DNA of 64,000 nt, taken from the NCBI GenBank assembly GCA_037043015.1, contig CM073324.1, positions 7,089,013 to 7,153,012 on the forward strand, written 5' to 3'. The notes under the pieces are model-generated. The model ran no database searches, had not been told where the DNA came from, and saw only the letters and a list, made by a program, of their open reading frames with translations. Below are positions 12,360 to 23,549 of the stretch, in pieces (the stretch's first letter is position 1; each line of letters opens with the position of its first letter). The translations under genes were made by a program, and so were the position numbers. Source of the DNA: Bryum argenteum. Lineage: Eukaryota > Streptophyta > Bryopsida > Bryales > Bryaceae.

Positions 12360-12673
12360 GGAAGAATGAAGTGTGATTTTGATCAAACTTCAAAAGCACT
12401 TGCAATGCTGGAGAAGAAGTGACAAAAGGTTGATATTACTCCATATAGCTAAAAAGGAGAGTAGAGCTCGTCAAGACTTGCACAATCTCTTTCAATTAGG
12501 AGGTCATGCAAAGGCTCAACGCAGGCTTGCTCTCTCAATTGTGGCACATGCTACTGTCGGAGCAATACAAGAAGGTAACGCTCCTAATCACACGAAACAA
12601 CTACTTTGCGATTCCTTGGAGAGTGAACTTGAAGCACGCAAAGTCTTTACAAGTATTATGTCAAAGAAGGAGG
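12360..12673 (+). other. Unassigned open frame flanking the transposon
   Basis: A plus-strand frame opening at 12373 includes LFQLGGHAKAQRRLALSIVA and is followed directly by a minisatellite. I recognise no family. Because element a sits just upstream, this may be the other half of the charged frame that ends at 11377. Confidence 0.25.
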
Positions 12674-12767
12674 TATTGACCATTCGTACGGAGGTATCGG
12701 TATCGACCATTCATAGGGAGATATTGGTATCGACCATTCATACGGAGGTATTGGTATCGACCATTCA
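12674..12767. repeat. 27-bp minisatellite, about 3.5 units
   Basis: Units start at 12674, 12701, 12728 and 12755 (partial), each like TATCGACCATTCATACGGAG followed by GTATTGG. Units differ by one to three bases. The period is a multiple of three, so the overlapping plus-strand frame stays open and yields a 9-residue repeat (VSTIHTEVL). Confidence 0.85.
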
Positions 12768-15700
12768 AATGTGAACATCATAGTTTCCACTAATCACAAC
12801 ACGTGAAATTCAGTATCGCAACTCACACAACATCTTTGGATTTTTCTTTGCTTTAGAAATAATAAATTATAAATATGAAACTAAAAATAGAATAATAATA
12901 ATAATCTAATCATAAACTACAGCACCACAAAATCACCACATTATCAAAGCAATTACATTTAATAAACACAAGTGAATGAGTGCTGCCCAAATCTGCAGCC
13001 CAAGTTGAAGCACAAGTGGCAAACTCCAAAATCAGAGTCGGTTTGAGACAGAATAATATACTGGGATGTGCACAATCAGACCAGAATTGAGTACAACAGG
13101 ACTAGAGTCAAAAACCTTCCACTTGCAAAATTGCATTCAAATTCTACAGAACCAAGCCTAATTAGCAACCTACACTAATTCTGCTAAGATCGTCCGACGG
13201 TGGCCTCCTCACTTCCTTTGAGAGAAGGGCGCCGATCAAATCCAAGCTTCTAGTTGCCTCGCGCTACGAATCAGCGCGTACTGTACTTTGCTTTGCTTTC
13301 CCTGAGTAATGAGTGCACAATGCCGCTTAGATAAAAAGTACTAGTAGTGAATGCCAATGGATAATGCATTGATTGATTCGAAGGAAAAGTTGTAATGAAT
13401 GTGATCGAAGAAGCCATGTGCAAGAGTTTATTGCAACCCTAATGAAAGAGATCGGATTTGTGCCGACTTTTCAACCGTTGGAGCAGCACCGACATGGTTA
13501 CTATCGATCTACATAGCGGTAACATACTAACATTGCGTGTTAATAGCGATTTTGTAATAACGATCGATGACCGGAAATAGCACTGAGATTGTGAAATTCT
13601 AAATTTGAATAGTGTCGTCTGAGGATTGATGCCGTTCAGTGACCTAATTTGAAGCATTTCATTGTGAACTGAGCAATCGCCCTTGTGTGATTCTTGTCTA
13701 AATCTAAACAGCAGTCTTCTGAAATCGGCTCAATGCACGTCGGAGTAGAGAAATGAGCAGATTGTATTTATAAGGATATTTTAGGTGTCGATACGTCGTG
13801 GATTACGATATGAATGATTCATTTGAAAATCTGAAGGTTCTTGATTTCGGGCAGAATGCTTGTATCAAAGCGTGCGATGACCTACGATATGATTTGATTG
13901 AATGGCTTCGGTCCAATATGAGAGGGAGCCATCGGCGAGATTCAAGTAAGGGGACGGACTGTTTTTTCGGTGCCGCGATAATCATGCGACTTGTCAACAT
14001 GTTCAGCATTCGCTATTGAGGGAAATGGAATTGTGGCTTTTCGAGGCCAAGAAGCTTGAAAGCTGGCTGATCAGTATGAAGAACATCACTTGTAGCAGGT
14101 ATGAATATTTTATATATGTGAAAACTGTAGATTTGCCATTGCTTATCTGTAAATACAGTGCTCGCGCTTTTGATCTAGGTGTTGTGGTTCGCAATTAACG
14201 TTTGTAACACTATTCAAGTGTGTAGCTCTCTGTAGGACCCTTCCGTAGCGAGATTGAAGCAAACCGAAGTCTACTTCCATGCCGACGATTTCACTTAACC
14301 CTGGTGAGCTTGATAAAAAACTGAAGTAACGTATCATTCCTTAAACGTCACAAGTTTCAAAATCCTCTGATATCCTGACCCCTCATAAGCGTGCAGTGCC
14401 TGTGAGTAAGAATCCGAGGCCGACTTAACCACTTCCTTGCTAAAGTTTTGCTGAGAGTTTGTGCTTCTGATTCACGACAGGTACATTTTGCTTCCTTCTG
14501 GATAATAGGGTTGAACAGGTGCAACCTGAAGATGCTGGTTAATGTTTTTAGTGCAGTTGTGTACTGAAGTTGTCAAGTATCCATCTCGTGAACCTCGCCA
14601 GGTACGCCTTGGGGAAGTCACACCCTGTCGTTTTAGTGAAGTAATATGAATTGTGATTGGTAATGATACATATGAATTAGGATGCATGACGTGCATGCTT
14701 TTGTCGTGTACAGTGTGTTGCCCTTTCACTGTTTGCTTTCGGACCGATTCAATCCTTCCCCATTGTGCGTAAGCTCTCCATACGAACTCTGCAGTCTAAT
14801 AATACATCGGAAACCGGACATACTACAGTAGATGCTTTACCTCTAACGTCCAAAGTCCAAAGAATGCGAATATAACTCTCATTCAGGAAATGGAGAGGAT
14901 GCTGTGTTGACCTGATTGCCTCGAGGAGCGTGCCACTGACATTAAAGTATGCAACGATGGGCCAGTAGCTGAAACATCCTACCATATATTTTTTCAGGTG
15001 CTTGGTTTTCAAGAATTTAGAATATTGTGATGGTGGCAGTAACTTGTTGCTATTGGAATAAACGAGGTGGTGTTTTTACTGTGCAAGGCTGGTGGTACGA
15101 TTACGAGTCAGCATAGAACTCTTTTTCAACGTTGAAACGAACCTTTGCTTTAAAGTGCAACGAAGAATAAGAGGAAATGATAAGCCGAAATCCTGGCTGT
15201 GGAGACCCAGGGGTTTATCTGCAGCTATCATCGGATTATTGCAGATTCCATAAGGTATTTGGTGGGAGATACTATCGCGGGTCAGAACATCTGAAGGCAG
15301 CTCTGACTTATGGATTGCAGGACCACGTGTTGAACCATGATAAAACTACAGAATCTGAAGTTTAGCTGAGACAGAATCCAGCCCCTTCGGCCTACAAGAT
15401 ACCTGCAATCTTCAACATCTGTATGCATGTCAGATGAAAATCTGTACATTCATACAATAGTCGGTGGTCAAGTGACCAGGTTTCTTTACCCAATTAGGTG
15501 AGCCGTTATCAGGGTCCTACTTCGCTGCTCTTCTCATACTAATCAAGCATCCAGATTACATGTTGATAAACACTTCAATGAAAGACGAGTCTTTATTAAA
15601 TGCAGGTGATATGTTCAAGGCACATAAGTGTACAGTGAAGAGAAATATCTCTCAGCAGCGCTTTGCGTCATTAAGATATTTCGATCCCAGGTAACTTACA

Positions 15701-15979
15701 CTACCATTCTTAAATCTTGAAAGTAAGAACCTCTCTTCAATCTATTTTACAAATGTTCAGAATTAGTAACTGGGTTCAATGTTTCCAAACAGGCACCGTG
15801 AGTGCTAATGATGTACTTGTACACCATCTCTCTTTAATGGTCGGATATAAAGCTAGCTTTATGTACATGATCAAGAGCTCGATTGGTGTTTGGGTTCTTC
15901 GAATCCCAACACTTCGGATTACTTCATTCACTTCCTGCCTCCCAGGAGGAATGCCGCAGTTATTCTATCTTAAACCATA
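12768..15979. other. Intergenic region 3' of the WRKY gene
   Basis: Several short open frames on both strands show no domain and no splice-linked coding pattern. I found no RNA gene or transposon end. The last few hundred bases before 15980 probably include the WRKY 3' UTR. Confidence 0.45.
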
Positions 15980-17646
15980 TCAAGGAGAGTCGGACTCCAT
16001 ACTGACAGACTTGTGGCCCGTGGACAAGTTGGTGTCCATGTCGAAGTCATGCCACAAGAGAGGCTCCTGGAAGGAGAGCACAGTTGAGCTTTGGGGTCCG
16101 AGGTAGGTGCCCATGGAGGCATCCCCAACTTGCTCTCGATTCTGGGAAGGACTGGTAGTTAAGTAGCTGAAGCTCGCCTCATCGTCCTCGACTATCGACC
16201 TTCCCCTCTTGTCTGGAACGATCCCCGTCCAGGCGGTTACTTCCAGATTGCTGCTATCCTCCATCTCTATTCCTGGACTCTTTCCTTCACCTGGTGCAGG
16301 TGGTGTTGCCCGTGATGATCTTCTTCGCTGCCCAGTGCTGGAGCAGCTATGCTCCCCCACATACGTCACCTCAAATACGGTGGGATCCTTATCAGTTGGC
16401 TGCACCATCTTCTTCGCACGACATTCTTTCACGCTACATTTGTAATATCCTCTGTCATACCAAACAATACTCAGCAATGAAGACTTTGGGAACGATGTGC
16501 AGGAAAGAACGAAACTCTACAAACCTGCAATGGTTGGAGTTCTGGATCGATTTGTTGCCGTATTTTTTCCAGCCTCGGTGACCGTCATCAGGAATACCTT
16601 TCTTTGAATCGTTCAGTTTTTGGAACACAACTTCGATTTTCGCTTCACCGCCACTCAACTTTCTGTCCAGAGCATGAAAAGACTCTAATCGTCAGTGCGA
16701 GAAAGAAAACGAAAAGTCAGAAATGGAGGAGTGTTCACCTGACTTCGGATTTGCGGGCTCGATGGCCGCGTTGAAGAGAAGTGGGCGGCGGCTTGTTGAT
16801 GAAGCTTCGATCCTCTGCAACGAGAATTTGGTAATGAAGATGATCTGTAACAGAGGGTACCCCGGAATTAATCTGACATGACGACGAACATTGGCGAGGA
16901 TCAGAGAGAAGAGGAGGGGATGCCTCGGGCGGTAACAGAGGCCAGTCCGAGCTATCCATGTGTAACCTTGCGAAGTTCTGTCCTTGTTGTTGATGCGAAT
17001 CTGCCCCTGCATCTCATACTCTCATCAAAACTCTCTACAATTTATTGTAGCATGCATGATTCTTGCTGCGTGATCACCCAACACCAAGCATGCAAGAGCC
17101 TGGCGGTGGTTGCGACGAGCCCAACCTTGCCAAAGACATGATCGGTTTGGCACGTCAATTCTACACCTACCAGACACACACTTTCGTAACTTGACAACAG
17201 GAATTCAAGAGTGGAGTTTCACCTAAAGGAAGCCCGGGAGTGAAGAGGACGTTGCCATGATTCCACTGCAGAGACGAAGGCTTCTTGCTCACCAATTGCT
17301 CCGGTGTTGGATCACCAGCTTTGGACAAAAGGTCATAAACGGAGCTTTCCATGGACTGCTGACCCATCTCCCGCAAGCGACACAGAGCTAACTGGCACCA
17401 GTTCATGGAGTTTTCAATCTTGGCTTTGAGAGCCCGCAGCACCGTGGGCGAAATGGAATCGAAGCTCGTGAACACCTCACTGTTGTTGATGTTGTTGTTG
17501 GTATCATCGTGATACTCCAGGGACTTGGACATGAGCAGGCCGAGAAGATCCTCCTGGTGCACTATGGCCCTGCTCAGCATCTCCTCCACTTTCTGCACAC
17601 TATGCTCCGACGCCCACAATTGCCTGAAACTCCCATTCTCCATCAC
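15980..17646 (-). CDS. WRKY transcription factor with variant heptad WKKYGNK
   Basis: DNA-binding regulator, probably nuclear; WRKY proteins bind W-box (TTGAC) sites in stress and development genes. Four exons: 17646-17223, 16814-16739, 16662-16525, 16451-15980, giving 369 aa with phases that close exactly. The WRKY domain spans residues about 192-250. The usual WRKYGQK is WKKYGNK at 198-204. Zinc ligands read C218-x4-C223-x23-H247-x1-C249. The HxC ending is group III-like but the x4 spacing is that of groups I/II. The last intron splits the Arg codon before GYYKC, the conserved R-type intron position, which supports true orthology. The N-terminal region (residues 1-140) has a helical segment, VLRALKAKIENSMNWCQLAL, resembling group III N-termini. 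The C-terminal tail is acidic and Ser-rich. Confidence 0.93.
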
Positions 17647-17967
17647 TCCCCACTCAGATCGTACCTATTCTCGAACCTCTTCCATGCCTCCGTCTATCAT
17701 CTCGGTCCTACAACAGAGGAGGTGCTTGAATTCTTGCGTTTATGCAATTCAGAGTGTCGCAATATGACCAGAGGTGTATGAAGTCGACGACTTGAGAGAT
17801 GACTCATGGGTATCTGATGGACTGGAAGAGCCCCAAGTCGGTAGAGGTCTAATTAAGTATTGGTTCTTGATGCATGAGTCAATGAAGCTTTTGATCGATG
17901 AACTGATAAGTCGTCACTCTCGCAAGCAATTGTGGACAATCATTGTGGCTGGGTCTAAAATTGAGCA

Positions 17968-17980
17968 TTGACTTTTGACA
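17968..17980. promoter_or_regulatory. Paired W-box cores upstream of the WRKY gene
   Basis: TTGACTTTTGACA contains two TTGAC cores two bases apart, about 320 bp upstream of the WRKY ATG. Clustered W-boxes are typical of WRKY promoters that are auto- or cross-regulated. The short motif also occurs by chance, so this is suggestive only. Confidence 0.35.
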
Positions 17981-20979
17981 GGTGATGGCCCACAGGATTC
18001 ACAGCATCATAAGACATGATCAAGTATCAAGTGCACACGTGCATGGATTGATACGAAGCGGAATATTGTATCATTCAGTTCGGGGCGCGCGCGGAACTTC
18101 GGCTTTTCTTCCTTTCTCTGAATAGCCTGTAAACACATGGAGCCCCGGGGGAAGCCTTCGTTTAATTCTCCGCAGTTTCGCGTGAATGCTGGAAATTGTG
18201 GAAATATCATATTCCGACAACGTAAGGAGATTTGCATAAATGCGAAACTGCGGAGAATTGAATTTAGGCTTCTAGTTTTACACGAGCATTCAAGCGAAAC
18301 TGCGGAGCATTCAAGGTTTTATACATATCTATTTTTTAATTTTTTTTTCTATCTTGCAGAAAATCTGCTCTAGTTTTACACGAGCTTTTCTACGTGTGTG
18401 GGTGTTATTGAGATTTTTATATGTGACATGAAATTTTTGGCTCCGGCTCCGGCTAAGTGGTCGAGGCAGCAAGCCTTTTATGGGTGGACAAGAAAGATGG
18501 ATTTTGGGAAAGAGGGGCTCCTCTCAAACAAAGCCTGGTTGAAAAGGTTTCATTCATTTGAGAGTTACAAATGCACTGCCGCGGTTGGCGGGCTGCTTCT
18601 ATTTCAGCCTTGACTCTGAGCAACATTTTCGGAGCTTGTAGGAACCTTATTTGTACTCAATCAGCCAATCGGACTAACTAAAAGCTAAAAGCTAAGCTAT
18701 TCATGCTTGTACGCTGATTTTGGCATTTTAGTTCTACCAAACCACATACACATACATGAATTGCAATTGGTGAAGTGAACTACACCACCAAACTCATACC
18801 CATCCCATCAACAAAACATAAAAGGTTTCATCACCATATTGTCAAAAAATTAATGGTAAACTATACTCCACCATACTAAAGCACCAATTAACATGGAATC
18901 AATACTCAAAGATTTCAAAACAAACATGTACATATTACATTGAGTTTTGCCTTCTCGCACCTACATACTAGTTTTGCCTTCTCACACCTACATACTAGTT
19001 TTGCCTTCTCGCACCTACATACTTGTTTTGCCTTCTCGCACCTACATACTAGTTTTGCCTTCTACTTCAAAGAATAGAAGCCACAAAAAACTTAGTTGAA
19101 GCCATAAGATTCAAAATAGAGAGATAGGGATCAAAAGATAGGGGATTGGTATAACTGCAAATTGAGTATATCTAAGAACTTTTGGACAAGAAGTACATTC
19201 TTAGCCTACCATCTTCCAAGAGAGTGGACAAGCAAGATGATGGTAGAAGATTGGGACTTCTATTCTATCATCAAGTGTCACCCCAAAAACCGCCATGGAG
19301 GTGACAATTGATCACGAGGAAATTATGAAATAAGATTACATGGAGAGAAGAAGAAGAAACAAGTTGAAGACGAGGAGCAAGGGAGAGAAGAAGGAGAAAA
19401 CCGCGTGCCGAACTCCCTTTACGTATACCAATGAAAAGCTACCAAAGAGATCTACCATCATCTTAAATCTTGATTTGCTTGGACAAAAATTGAAAGACTG
19501 ATGGCAAGTGACTGAAAGGCACTTCATGAAAATGAGCAAAAACCACCACACTGTAATAGAGTACAATGCAAGTACAAACACAATGGAAGAGAGATCAATA
19601 TTATATTAAGGAGTATCGAGGACAAAAAAATTTTAATTAATTAACAATAATCATAAAAATTGATAAAAGGTTTGAACATGATGTGCATAGAAAGAGTTGA
19701 CAAGACCAATTGTCTTGTCAACATTTCTTGCATTTACTCTTTTATAAAGAGCAATTTTCAAATTGATTCCAAACCTAAACCTATACTTAAACTTAACCAA
19801 AAAGTAATCTTTAACTATCCGCGACATCAACTCCCTTTTAGCGACAAGTTTCACTAAGAGCAGATTTTGGTTTCAATATTTCTTACATGATTTCTTGGGA
19901 TATTTCTTATGGAAACTAGTAATTTCTAGAGGAGCATTTTGAAGGTCTCATGCTTGCTCCCTTGTACACGTTCATTTGTGTCACAACCTTTCCAATGAAC
20001 AAGATATTTCAAACGACAATTTTTGAATAAAAATGGAGCTTCAGTAATCTTCACTCACAAAGTTCATAATAGCTTCTCCATACGACAGTACTCTGCAAAC
20101 ATTATAGGGTGTCACTTCTGGGCACCATTTTAGGAACACCTATATTTCCAATTTCAAGAATTCATCACTCACTGTAGAAAAGTCCAGAAACAATGATTCC
20201 ACTTGCTCTACCTTTACTCTAATTTTCCCCATGCACAAAAATTGCTTCCAACGATAACATCCCCAGAGCTTCTCCGTGCTGAAAATTACGCCATGTTTGG
20301 CCACCTTACTATACATTCTTTCACACGGGCAATTCCATACCTCTCTTCTGATACTAAAACATCCCGAGTGCAAGAAAACAGCAGAATCAAAATAGAAACA
20401 TTGTATCATACTGAAACCCAAATTCTTTCAGAACTGAGAGGTCAAAGAAGGAAGGATTCAATATGCCAGAATGACCTCGAGCACCTTTCAGTTTACACCG
20501 ATCAATAAAGAAAAGGTCTTGTTTACACATATACAGGCAATTTTTGTAGAAGATCCTTCCGCTACATCATCTTCACAAGGGCAGTTTTTACGCAGATTTT
20601 TCTGATTCAAAGACAATGGCGGAAAAGGAGAAATCCCAGATTCACTCTAGTTCTCCACTTACAAAACAAGGGTACCAACACAATCTTTCAGAAAAAAAAA
20701 ATAGCACTGACACAATCGACATACAAGGAATGAAGCATGCAATCGATCCACTCCCCAAAGCCTTCCAGGACATCATATCTACCCATCCTTTTCTTGAGAA
20801 AACCCTATCTGATTCCAGAGATTAGCAGAAACGTACATACAGTATACATGCAAGGAATGAAGCTTGCATTATCTTTGAGACCCCTGGATAACAAAATGAG
20901 ACCCCAATGGGAGACTATACACAGATCTTGCATCATTCGTCCGAGAGAGCAATGATCTTACAGTGGTGGGGCTTGCTGA
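17981..20979. other. Intergenic region; small inverted repeats and a minisatellite
   Basis: At 18165-18182 and 18241-18258 there is an inverted pair, AATTCTCCGCAGTTTCGC, with a third arm near 18293, suggesting a small foldback element. CTAGTTTTACACGAGC is repeated directly at about 18270 and 18371. The stretch 19340-20900 has no recognised gene. The part next to 20980 is probably the 3' UTR of the oxidoreductase gene. Confidence 0.4.
18943..19061. repeat. 27-bp minisatellite, about 4.4 units
   Basis: Units of AGTTTTGCCTTCTCGCACCT plus ACATACT start at 18943, 18970, 18997, 19024 and 19051 (partial). There are only two or three substitutions in total, so the array is young. It has the same period as the minisatellite at 12674 but an unrelated sequence. 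Confidence 0.9.
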
Positions 20980-22731
20980 TCAATCGAGGAGGGAATCATC
21001 GGAGATCGCAATGGTCTTACAGTTGCTTTCGATGGAGGTTTTCACAGCATCAAGTACAAGCTGCGTCTTCCTGGCAACTTCACTCCAGAACGGATTCACA
21101 TGACCAGAAGCCACAAGCCTCGCGAACTCCCTCACCATGAGAGCTTCCTGAGGGAGCTTCGTCGTCACCTGAATCACTTCCTCCTTGGCGCCCCAACCCA
21201 TCTGTAGATCCTCCCACGTCGTCGCCTGCTTCACTTTGAACGAGCAAGTACTCTCGTTGCGTGGGATGACGAAGTCGTCAATCTCCAGAGTGCCCTTGGT
21301 ACCCGAGCACACGCCTTTCATCACAATGTCGCCATGAAACGAGCACCGGAATGTGGCCAGCCTGCCATCGCTCCACTCGAATGTGGCACCGCACGCTGTG
21401 AGCACTCCTGTGTCTGAAAGCTTTGACCCCGCGTGGGCGGTGACTGAGGTTGGGAGAGCGAAGTCGTATGCCCAGAGAATGTAACGGACGCAGTACCAGC
21501 CTATGTCGCCGAGTGCGCCTAGTCCGTCCAAGTGCGGTTGCGCTCTTACATCGCTTGTCCACCCGGATCTCACCGCAAGATCGGTGATGAACACCGCCAC
21601 CACCTGGCCGCAGACACATTCAAGCAGATTTAGTATGAAACTAGAATCTCATGTACAATGTTCAACTAGATAGGAACCAGTACTAGTGCACGTACACTCC
21701 TAGTATAGTGTTCAATCTGACAAGAGTAGGGTTAGTAGTTCATAACGATTTGTGTTGTGTCCTGTGTGCACGAACATTCAAAAATAAATTCAAGATTAGG
21801 TTAAACTGATAAGCTGTCTCAAAAGGAGGAGTTCATCTTCTACGAATCCTTGAGAGTTTCACGATGCCAGAAAGAACTGCGATCCAACGTAGGTGGGAGT
21901 GCATCTAGTTGCCCTAATTCAGAACATCGGAAGGAATGAAGTTCTTCTTCTATGGATCCCAGAGAATGTCGAAACGGTAAAAGAGAATCGCGATCAAATG
22001 GAGGTCGGTATGCATGCATTTGGTACCCCAATTTGGCGGATATGGAAGCATCCTTGAAATACCAGAAAGAATTGAGGTCGCAATACCAGAAAGAATTGAG
22101 GTCGCAATACCAGAAAGAATTGAGATCTAACGGATGTCGAATTGCCCTATTTTGGAACCCTGAGAGGCATTCTTCTATGATTCTAGAGGATCTCGTAATG
22201 GCAGAGAGAAATTGCGATCAAATTAAGGTCGGAATGCATGCAAGAGTGGGGAGCTCGTACCTCACGGAGTTGGCCAACGATGTTGATGCCGGGGTTGTGA
22301 AGATACTCACGCATTTGCTGCGTACGAGGGTGGTGCATGAACATGGTACCGTCCATGAACTGCAACTTGTTCCGCTCAAGGACCGCCAGAAACTTATCAA
22401 GCTCTTCAACACTGGGTGCGACGGGCTTTTCAAGAAGCACATGCTTCTTCTTCTCCGCGGCTTTCACGACCCACTCCAAATGCAGGCCCGCGGGTAACGG
22501 TATGTATACCGCATCGACCTCGTCGTCGTCCAGGAGCGCCTCATAGCTCCCGTGGAGTTTCGTTGCGGAAGAGAGGTTATTCTCGGCCGCGAATTGCTGC
22601 GCTTTCGACAGGGAGCGGCTCGCTAGCGCCGTGAGCTGTACCTCGGAGGCCGGGAGTAGCTGCATTGCGCGGATTAGCTTGCGGGCTATGGTGGCGCATC
22701 CTAGAATCCCCAGACGCACTGGTTTCCCCAT
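20980..22731 (-). CDS. Gfo/Idh/MocA-family NAD(P)-dependent oxidoreductase
   Basis: Soluble dehydrogenase resembling the plant 'uncharacterized oxidoreductase At4g09670' type and mammalian dimeric dihydrodiol dehydrogenase; the substrate is unknown. Two exons: 22731-22261 and 21603-20980, phase 0 intron, 364 aa, close to the family's usual length of about 360. The N-terminal Rossmann fold shows GILGCATIARK at residues 8-18. EKPVA at 101-105 is the family's conserved cofactor/active-site motif. The C-terminal half carries the substrate-domain signature GALGDIGWYCVR (about 186-197). The ATG at 22731 precedes the Rossmann strand by six residues, as usual. A Stowaway-like MITE lies about 270 bp upstream, inside the probable promoter, and the intron is packed with degenerate tandem repeats. 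No signal peptide is seen. Confidence 0.93.
21829..22250. repeat. Degenerate tandem repeats inside the oxidoreductase intron
   Basis: Roughly 100-bp units recur three times, each with TTCTTCTATG, then AGAGAATGTCG-like, then a GCGATCAAA/GGTCGG block, near 21835, 21935 and 22170. Embedded in them is a 24-bp array (AATACCAGAAAGAATTGAGG plus TCGC) at 22058-22081, 22082-22105 and 22106 onward. The array accounts for most of the 657-bp intron. Confidence 0.7.
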
Positions 22732-22734
22732 TGC

Positions 22735-22996
22735 TAGCGAGCGAATTGATCGATTGTTACGATTCTGTGAGAAGGATTTGTGATTGAGGAGGTGATTGAT
22801 TCTAAAGGCGGACTCGAGGAGGTACTGCGATTCACGAGAGGAGGTAGTGCGTTGGCTTTGTCACGCGCCAGGCGTTTCGATCCTCCACTGCCCCCCATTT
22901 TGCCCACCTCTTCCGTTGTTCTCAGCCAGGGGAGCGGCACGTGGAAGCTTCCTCTCAGAGGAAAACTGAGCTATCACTTCCCTTTCTGTAGTAAAG
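22735..22996. promoter_or_regulatory. Probable promoter and leader of the oxidoreductase gene
   Basis: Short upstream region on the minus strand between the ATG at 22731 and the MITE at 22999. It contains no recognised coding sequence. Its role is inferred from position only. Confidence 0.3.
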
Positions 22997-22998
22997 TA

Positions 22999-23100
22999 CT
23001 CCCTCTGTCCCATTATGATTTTCCGGTAGGTTCTCTCAAATCTACCTCCAAAGGTAGATTTGAGAGAACCTACCAGAAAATCATAATGGGACAGAGGGAG
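22999..23100. mobile_element. Stowaway-like MITE (copy 1, 102 bp)
   Basis: Flanked by TA on both sides (22997-22998, 23101-23102). The 49-bp inverted arms start CTCCCTCTGTCCCATTATGA, have one mismatch and are separated by a 4-base loop (CCAA). CTCCCTCYGTCCC termini with TA duplications are diagnostic of Stowaway (Tc1/mariner-derived) MITEs. The element is base-for-base identical to the copy at 27695-27796. It sits upstream of the oxidoreductase gene and could form a hairpin RNA if transcribed. Confidence 0.9.
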
Positions 23101-23549
23101 TACTAAAATTTCCACTTTTCAATTCATATGAATGCTTTCTCAAACGATGAAATTCCATATAACATTTGGACATACAAACTCCAATTATATCTACTACACT
23201 CGATTAGTATGGAGTAAAAGACAAATGCTTACTGCATGCAATTCTACTACAAAACAAGACATTCAGTACAGAAGATATTCGATACAGGAAACATCCCTCA
23301 CTCACATAAGTGAATGTCAAATGAAACAGTATTTACGTAAATAAATGCAAAACGAATGTGAAGGTACAACCTTCTTACTCATTCAAAAAAATTGTAAATT
23401 CTACTCAGAAAAATCACATGAAGTGTATTGCTCTATAGCAGAGCACTAAACTGTATATGCACCACACCGACCTGATAGCCAAAAATGTACCTTATCTACA
23501 CAACAAAACTCCCGATCATGAATACCATAATCACCACCTCATTTAGTCA

